Assembly: GCA_017519885.1 (NCBI GenBank)
Contig: JAFWRO010000007.1
Location: forward strand, 48,963 to 112,962
Length of the DNA: 64,000 nucleotides
Direction of reading: 5' to 3'
Source of the DNA: Liminaster sp017519885
GTDB taxonomy: Bacteria > Bacteroidota > Bacteroidia > Bacteroidales > UBA3663
The notes beneath the pieces were generated by a model. It saw only the letters and a list, made by a program, of their open reading frames with translations, ran no database searches and was not told the DNA's origin. Made by a program: the position numbers and the translations under genes. This document shows positions 58,678 to 64,000 of the stretch, one piece after another (the stretch's first letter is position 1; each line of letters opens with the position of its first letter).

Positions 58678-60330
58678 TTATGCACAGAATCCGATGCCTC
58701 GGCTCTTCTTGTCATAGCCCTCCTCCTTGCAGATGCGGCTGAGCGAATCGAGGGTGATGGCTTTGCCGTAGAGGATGTGCTCGACGCGCTGGCGTCGCAC
58801 GACGTTCTCAATCTGGCCGCCGCTGAAGTCATACTGTGCGGCAAGTGTCTGGGCCGTCTTCTTGTTAATCTCGGGCATCATAGCACGCCAAATCTTCGCC
58901 TTGACCTCCTTCTGTGGCTTGTGGAACTCGATGCTGAAGAGGAAGCGGCGCTCGAAGGCCTTGTCGAGCGCACAGGGCATATTACTGGTGCAAATCATGA
59001 TGCCGTTGAGTTTCTCCATCTGTTCGAGGAGGATGTTCTGCACACTGTGGTACATCTTCCCCACTGCATCGCTTCCGCCCTGCTCATTGCGCTTGCCCAA
59101 GATGGCATCACACTCGTTGAAGAGCAGAATGGGACAAACTTTGCTCTTGGCGACCAATGACGCATACTGCTCAAAGAGTTCGGAGATATTCTTCTCATAG
59201 TCGCCCACCCACTTCGAGATGAGTTCCGAGACCTGGGCCACCATCACGGGACGCCCTGTGGCGATACAGAGCTGATTGACAAGTTCGGTCTTTCCACTGC
59301 CTGGAACGCCATGAAGCAGGACACAAAAGCCCGTGCGCATACCGCTGTCCTTCAAACGCTGCTGCACCTCACCGAAAGTCTTGGGGCTCAACAAGTCCAT
59401 CAGTCGATTGACCTGACGTTGCTCCTCATCGTTGTAGAAGAGCTCCTTGGGTGTAAGCTTTTCGGGGAGGATGAGGTTGTTGGGTGTGGCAGCCTTTCGC
59501 GTCGCAAGATTGATGTGAAACTCCTGAAGTACAGTTTTAATGGCACGTTCAGTGACTTGGAAACTATCGGGTTCGGTCATACCATCGATAGTGGCATTCT
59601 CCATCAGTCCCAACTTGACCAGATTGCCAGTACCTTCGTTGATACCATTGCAGATGTCGAAGGTTTCATACGACTCATCGAGGATGTCCTCATAATAAGA
59701 GGAATTGATGACTGGAATGCGATGCAATACAAGGCGAGAGGCAGCAATCAGAAACATCACAAGTTCGCCCATAGTAAGAGGGAATGACGACAACTGACTT
59801 GAGAACTCGAGATGCTGGGTATTGGCAAGAAGATTGGTAATGTCTGCGACCATAGTGTCGTAGTAATCGCTGTCATTGTCGGTGGTGTCCAGACAATCGC
59901 GAATCTCGCGCATTACATCGTATGCCGTGAAGGTGCTGGGGTCACTTGGTTCAAAAGAGGCATCGTTACTTACAGCATTGAGTACCTCCTTGCAGATACG
60001 CCAACCTCTACGTTCGCTCATATATTCTTGGCAGGAAACATAAATCATCTTTCTGCGGCGCAAATGCTCGAAGTTGTCGTGCAAAGCAAGGACCTTTAGA
60101 CTTGAACATTCGAGGAAGTTCGCTATATCACGGCGCGTCATTACCGTATCGTCATCAAGCAAGACGGCCAGAATGACACATTCCATCGGAGTGATACTGA
60201 ACTTTCGCTTGATATAGTTGGTCTCATTCTTGACCGAAGCCAATAACGAATTATCCAACTTACTCCCTTTGGCCCTCGCAACAATGTTCTCGAAGGCCTG
60301 TGCCAATGTCATTTTCGTTCTCATTCGCAA
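58678..60330 (-). CDS. AAA+ ATPase linked to the strawberry-notch helicase
   Basis: The 550-residue product has an N-terminal helical and winged-helix-like part (about residues 35-120, FSITPMECVILAVLLDDDTVMTRRDIANFL). A middle domain of unknown type follows (130-290). The AAA+ core starts near 320: Walker A GVPGSGKTEL near 340, Walker B LLFNECDAIL near 400, sensor 1 ICTSNMP near 440 and an arginine-finger-like AFERRF near 450. The lid domain ends the protein. FNECD in place of the usual D-E is slightly atypical but keeps the Glu. It starts 24 bases after the helicase gene, so both are one operon. ATP-driven remodelling is likely; the target is unknown. Confidence 0.85.
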   Translation of the reverse strand: MRMRTKMTLAQAFENIVARAKGSKLDNSLLASVKNETNYIKRKFSITPMECVILAVLLDDDTVMTRRDIANFLECSSLKVLALHDNFEHLRRRKMIYVSCQEYMSERRGWRICKEVLNAVSNDASFEPSDPSTFTAYDVMREIRDCLDTTDNDSDYYDTMVADITNLLANTQHLEFSSQLSSFPLTMGELVMFLIAASRLVLHRIPVINSSYYEDILDESYETFDICNGINEGTGNLVKLGLMENATIDGMTEPDSFQVTERAIKTVLQEFHINLATRKAATPNNLILPEKLTPKELFYNDEEQRQVNRLMDLLSPKTFGEVQQRLKDSGMRTGFCVLLHGVPGSGKTELVNQLCIATGRPVMVAQVSELISKWVGDYEKNISELFEQYASLVAKSKVCPILLFNECDAILGKRNEQGGSDAVGKMYHSVQNILLEQMEKLNGIMICTSNMPCALDKAFERRFLFSIEFHKPQKEVKAKIWRAMMPEINKKTAQTLAAQYDFSGGQIENVVRRQRVEHILYGKAITLDSLSRICKEEGYDKKSRGIGFCA

Positions 60331-60354
60331 ATCGTCATTAAACGTTAATACTCA

Positions 60355-63300
60355 TTATTTCGGGTTCAAATTCATCATCGCCAAATCGCGCGGTCTGAAG
60401 ATACGCGGCATAAGATAGCCATGGCGCAAGGCTCCCCTATCGTCGGAATAAGTGACCAGATGGCCATGACCCTTGCTTTGAGCAAGCAGTCGCTGCTGAT
60501 GGTCGCGAAGGTTTTCACCGAAACGGCGAGCCTGCGCTATGCCCTGCAGGATGTTACCGGTGACGACGTAGGCAATCTCGCGCGTACGCTTGGGGCTTAT
60601 GCTGTCCCACTGCTTCAGGTCGAATCCACGCACACGACGACGGAAGACGTCGAGGCTGGTCTGACGACTGATGGTGGAGAGGATGGCTTGCTCGGTGAAC
60701 GGTATCTCGAGCTTGCGTCGTCCGTCGTTCACAGCAAAGACAGCCTTGATGTTGGAGCGAGACAACCTGCCACTTGCAAGGCGATAGCCGAGGAAGATGC
60801 CTATCGAGACAAAGTCGATCATGTTGGGATCCTCGATGACACCATCCTCGAAGAGTGACATCGGAACGCCCACCACCTGACCAGGCGTAAACATCAAGAG
60901 TTCGCTTTTGATGTTTCTGATGTCTTCCTCCACCTTCGCGATCTGTCGTTCCTGGGCATCCAGATCATAGGCTTGACGCTTCAGTTCATCAAGTCGCTTG
61001 GGGGTATATTTTGCCTTCTCGCCCGGGTTGGTATAGCGTGTCAGTTCGGCAAGTTTGCGAGCAGCCACCAGTCGCAGCTGCTTGTAGCGTATGAGGATGT
61101 TCTTCACCTTCTCTTCTTTCGCCTCGTCGAGCCGGTTGTTCACTATCTTGCCATAAGCCAACGACTGCTTCATCCATTTGATCTCAGATACCATCATAGG
61201 TTTGCGAAGCACATCCACCTCGATTTCATCGAGCCAAGCGTCCTGTTCGAACACACTTCGTGCTTCGCTCTTGTCCTTGCCCGCTGCAAAGACCTGACGA
61301 TGGAGCAAGGTAGCCCTCAGCGGCATTACCTTCGCTTCAAGTTCGTTCTCGCCGTTCTCGTTCAGGTAATCCAGCAGGTCGTGGTAGCGCTGCATCACCT
61401 CGTTGAGCAACGACTCCTGGTCGTGGCAGGTCAACAAGGCCAAGGAGTTCATGAAGATACGTACCAGATTGAAATGCTCTTCTTCGTCGGTAAATCTTTC
61501 GGGCATATCGGGAATGAACGATGCCATCTCGGGATGGTCGAGCAAAAACTCCTTGACCACGCGCGAACCGTAACGATTTAGGATGTTCTCGTAGGGCGAA
61601 TCGGTCTTCTGGTTGGCGGTCACATTGGCATTGAGAGAACGCTGTCGACGTTCGTTCATCATCAGGAAGCGCTGCTCGGCAGGGATGGGCGACGAGAGGG
61701 TGATGTAATGGCAATGATCGAGTTGGCCCGTACGGTCGGCACGTCCGTCGAACTGTGTCTGTCGGTCGGCGCTGTCCTGCAGTTCCCAAGTGATGACGAC
61801 GCGCTGACGCGTATCCTCGAACTCAGGACTATTGTGGAGTGAAATGCCCGTGCTCATCATACGGTTGCCGAGCAAGACGTCAATCTTTCCGTTGTTGAAG
61901 TCGGCAGCCAGTCGTTTCTTGTTACTGGCTTTGCACCTCACGCAGGTGGCACCATTGTCATCGTCGTGCAACAGCAGGCCGAGGTGCCGTTGAGTCAGAA
62001 TTCCTACGCTGTATCCGACCTGCTCTATGCGCTTCACGAAATAATCAATCGGGCTGAGCGGCAGACCGGTCAACGTCCGGTCAATACGCCGACGGATGCT
62101 CTCGTAGGCCTCCAATACCTCACCTCCAGGGAAAGCAGCATCGAGTTCGTAGATGCTGATCACATCGTCGCACTTGTAGTGGGGAGCACGCTCCTTTTCT
62201 CGAACATTGTTCGGCTTAACGCCCGAACCTGTCACACTGTAGCAGAGCATACCGTTCAGGCTCCTGCGCAGCACCAGTGCAAATTCGGCCGAAGGCAGCA
62301 CGTCACCCACCTTGGCGAGACTTGCGATCTGGGCTTCCATCGTATGATTGATTTGCACGATGGGTTTCTTTCCGCTTCGAAGCACCTCGAGTGTAGCCTC
62401 CACGGCATCCTCAGCCTTGGTGGCCATCAGCAATTGCTGGACGATGGGTGTCATTCGCGTGGAGAAACGATCATAGACCACATTGATGGTATCTTCGTCC
62501 AAAGGCATTAATTCATCCAGGTTGCACTTTCGACGCAATACCTCCTCAGCATCGATTGTCTTGAGATATGGCTCGATGAAACGCTCCTGCAAGTCATAGA
62601 GGTCCTGCACAATCTCGATTACCGCATCATAGCGACGTCGACAACGGGACACAGCATCTTCATCGGAAGTGATTCGCAGTTCGCGTATCACCCCGCTCAT
62701 GTCGCGTTCCCGACGCGTCATGCATCCCGATTCGGTCAGACCCTTGGCTAATTCCTCCTGAAGGATAGGGCCGCCATGTTCGACAATCTCTATGAGTTGC
62801 TCGGCACCAATCTTGGCATCGCCGATGGCCGTCTTGAGCGCATAGAGCGGCATGGATGAAGGGTATTTGGCGTAGGTTGCCGACGAGTAGCACACGCCTC
62901 GGGCCAGCTGAACGGCTTCGCGAAAGAAACGCCCCACATTGCTTGTGTCGCCGCTCGCATTGTGACATTCGTCCATCAGGAGATACGTATCCTTTATGAA
63001 ATTACGCACACGCGCGACCTTCCAGTTGGCACTCTCACGACGCATCAGCTGCGAATAGGTCAGCATCAAAAAGTCGTAGCCTTGGGGCAATGCACCGTAC
63101 ATACGGAAGTGCTCCATCTCGTCGCGTGTAGGCAGGTCGTACACCAGATTGCCTTGAAGGTCGGTGACCTTCGCCTCGCGGTCGGCATTGAGGATGAAGG
63201 GACGTAGGAACCCGCAGCCAATGTCGTTCAGGTCGCGATACATATCGGAGAAGAGCAACGAACGCTCGGTCACATAGACGGGTATCCTACCTTTCAGCAA

Positions 63301-63666
63301 TGACCACTTGATCATGGCGGCCAACTGTCGTCCCTTGCCCACACCTGTCATGTCGCCGAGGATGAAACCACGGCCACGCCCCATCTGGAAAATGGCCATT
63401 GCCACGCCATCGATTTGCTCGGCACTCAGTACGCGCTGCATCTCTTCGACAGTATAAAAATCCAACTGCTGGCGCACCCACTGGTCCACCGGTCCTTTCT
63501 CCTGCTCTATCGCACAGAGCACATTATCCACAGCACTGGCCATACCTGTCGGAATCATCGTACCAATCTTACCACCTGTACTATAGGGCTCATAGGTCAC
63601 CGTATCGGCCACCTCCATCATCTTCATCTGGTTGTCATGCTTATCCATACTGCTTCGTATCGTCAA
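60355..63666 (-). CDS. Strawberry-notch-type SF2 helicase
   Basis: The 1103-residue product (an alternative ATG is six codons later) belongs to the strawberry-notch-like helicases, found in bacteria mostly on phages and plasmids. Motif Q region and Walker A are in QMGRGRGFILGDMTGVGKGRQ near residue 104, motif II LLMDECHNASG near 233 and motif III YSSATYAKYP near 266. The C-terminal helicase half has GNRMMSTGISLHNS near 605 and QFDGRADRTGQLDHCHYI near 645 (motif VI, arginines). A small Cys pair (TCVRCKASNKKR near 570) may bind metal. A long C-terminal extension of about 400 residues is unassigned. It leads an operon with an AAA+ ATPase. Confidence 0.85.
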   Translation of the reverse strand: MTIRSSMDKHDNQMKMMEVADTVTYEPYSTGGKIGTMIPTGMASAVDNVLCAIEQEKGPVDQWVRQQLDFYTVEEMQRVLSAEQIDGVAMAIFQMGRGRGFILGDMTGVGKGRQLAAMIKWSLLKGRIPVYVTERSLLFSDMYRDLNDIGCGFLRPFILNADREAKVTDLQGNLVYDLPTRDEMEHFRMYGALPQGYDFLMLTYSQLMRRESANWKVARVRNFIKDTYLLMDECHNASGDTSNVGRFFREAVQLARGVCYSSATYAKYPSSMPLYALKTAIGDAKIGAEQLIEIVEHGGPILQEELAKGLTESGCMTRRERDMSGVIRELRITSDEDAVSRCRRRYDAVIEIVQDLYDLQERFIEPYLKTIDAEEVLRRKCNLDELMPLDEDTINVVYDRFSTRMTPIVQQLLMATKAEDAVEATLEVLRSGKKPIVQINHTMEAQIASLAKVGDVLPSAEFALVLRRSLNGMLCYSVTGSGVKPNNVREKERAPHYKCDDVISIYELDAAFPGGEVLEAYESIRRRIDRTLTGLPLSPIDYFVKRIEQVGYSVGILTQRHLGLLLHDDDNGATCVRCKASNKKRLAADFNNGKIDVLLGNRMMSTGISLHNSPEFEDTRQRVVITWELQDSADRQTQFDGRADRTGQLDHCHYITLSSPIPAEQRFLMMNERRQRSLNANVTANQKTDSPYENILNRYGSRVVKEFLLDHPEMASFIPDMPERFTDEEEHFNLVRIFMNSLALLTCHDQESLLNEVMQRYHDLLDYLNENGENELEAKVMPLRATLLHRQVFAAGKDKSEARSVFEQDAWLDEIEVDVLRKPMMVSEIKWMKQSLAYGKIVNNRLDEAKEEKVKNILIRYKQLRLVAARKLAELTRYTNPGEKAKYTPKRLDELKRQAYDLDAQERQIAKVEEDIRNIKSELLMFTPGQVVGVPMSLFEDGVIEDPNMIDFVSIGIFLGYRLASGRLSRSNIKAVFAVNDGRRKLEIPFTEQAILSTISRQTSLDVFRRRVRGFDLKQWDSISPKRTREIAYVVTGNILQGIAQARRFGENLRDHQQRLLAQSKGHGHLVTYSDDRGALRHGYLMPRIFRPRDLAMMNLNPK

Positions 63667-63683
63667 TGTGATTATTTCTGCCG

Positions 63684-63808
63684 CAAAGATAGAGCCAAGG
63701 TGTTACCAATATTGATACACCTTTGTTAATTTATTCTAACTTCGGGATCATTCTCTCCATTTCACAATTTAACGCCGCAAAGATAAGGACATTTTTCTGC
63801 ACCAACAA
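63684..63808 (-). promoter_or_regulatory. Two promoter candidates for the helicase operon
   Basis: On the minus strand TATCTTTG occurs at 63684-63691 and 63778-63785. The distal one has a TTG at the right distance (20 bases, 63806-63808), so it is the better candidate; the proximal one lacks a good -33. The stretch up to 63860 has nothing else. Confidence 0.6.
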
Positions 63809-63860
63809 TCCTTTTCAACCTTGCATAATCTTTGATTTAGAAATAGTATTATTCCATAGA

Positions 63861-64000
63861 ATCGAGTAGGAGGTAAACGCTAATCGTAGGCGTTTATCTC
63901 CTACTTTCACGTTTACCGACCTCTCACACCACCGTACGTGCCGTTCGGCATACGGCGGTTCCTTATTATTGCACGCGGACTATTAAACGATGATAGTCCA
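63861..64000 (-). mobile_element. 3' end of a group II intron (domains V and VI)
   Basis: Read on the minus strand, the sequence at 63962-63928 (GAACCGCCGTATGCCG, then a GAAC-type loop and GCACGTACGGTGGTG) is a typical domain V hairpin with the CGC/AGC-type catalytic triad region. It is followed by TGAGAGG. A 15-bp hairpin at 63904-63866 corresponds to domain VI, and CTCGAT at 63861 fits the AY 3' splice boundary. Just inside the window edge an inverted repeat (GGACTAT/ATAGTCC, 63977-63999) may close domain IV. The 5' part with the reverse transcriptase lies beyond the window. Any RT codons here would be very few. Confidence 0.85.

Overview
The window looks like a chromosomal segment of a gut-type Bacteroidales bacterium, most probably Prevotella/Segatella or a close relative. 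Evidence: promoters fit the Bacteroidetes pattern (TTG, 19-22 bp, TAnnTTTG) wherever one can be found; start codons lack clear Shine-Dalgarno sites; there is a SusC/SusD locus with ECF sigma/FecR control; the str and S10 ribosomal operons are joined with no tuf between them; and secreted proteins end in the Y/DL.G...NGKK..K tail common in Prevotella. The genus is an inference.

Layout. (1) 1-4.5 kb, minus strand: rpsL-rpsG-fusA-rpsJ-rplC-(rplD). (2) 4.8-6.5 kb: a secreted glycan-binding-like protein and two small secreted/membrane ORFs. (3) 6.7-24.9 kb, minus strand: a polysaccharide utilisation locus (ECF sigma, FecR, STN-SusC, SusD, GH28, GH2, GH106, then a second operon of acetylesterase, GH28, GH115), with a probable antisense sRNA between fecR and susC. 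A PL1 pectate lyase follows at 25.4 kb on the plus strand. The set points to pectin or pectin-linked glycans. PL1 and GH28 would cut the backbone, the esterase would remove acetyl groups, GH106, GH2 and GH115 would trim rhamnose, galactose and glucuronate, and SusCD would import the products and signal through FecR and the sigma factor. (4) 24.9-31 kb: the PL1 gene lies between two copies of a palindromic repeat, each followed by amrS sequence, one intact and one a remnant. The intact amrS and an amrB-amrA fusion form the AmmeMemoRadiSam pair. (5) 31-42.2 kb: a giant GLUG/cohesin/dockerin surface protein, its smaller partner, a translationally coupled 54-residue protein, a nuclease-like gene with a structured RNA upstream, and a second GH106-type enzyme.

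(6) 42.2-45.1 kb is the most unusual part. Five ~90-bp units each hold 4-5 copies of a 10-bp iteron plus a promoter-like box. Then come a 141-bp inverted repeat, a helix-turn-helix protein, a 108-bp palindrome, a sensorless AraC-type HTH protein and ten tandem units of exactly 42 bp. Two unknown DNA-binding proteins thus sit among four kinds of ordered repeat. (7) 45.1-55.4 kb is a defence island: an AbiL-type pair (AAA ATPase and RloB), an unknown gene, a four-gene Wadjet system (jetABCD) and a frameshifted DUF6155 gene. Two copies of a leader with an 18-codon ORF (SFYP...RP, then TGA-C), still open in frame past the stop, sit here. One runs into a RhuM remnant. (8) 55.4-58.4 kb: a secreted unknown, glutathione peroxidase, a His/Tyr-rich secreted protein and an unknown cytoplasmic protein. 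(9) 58.7-63.7 kb, minus strand: a large strawberry-notch-type helicase with an AAA+ ATPase. (10) 63.86-64.0 kb: the 3' end (domains V and VI) of a minus-strand group II intron that runs off the window.

No tRNA, rRNA or CRISPR array was recognised. All calls come from reading the sequence and from family knowledge; no database search was run.
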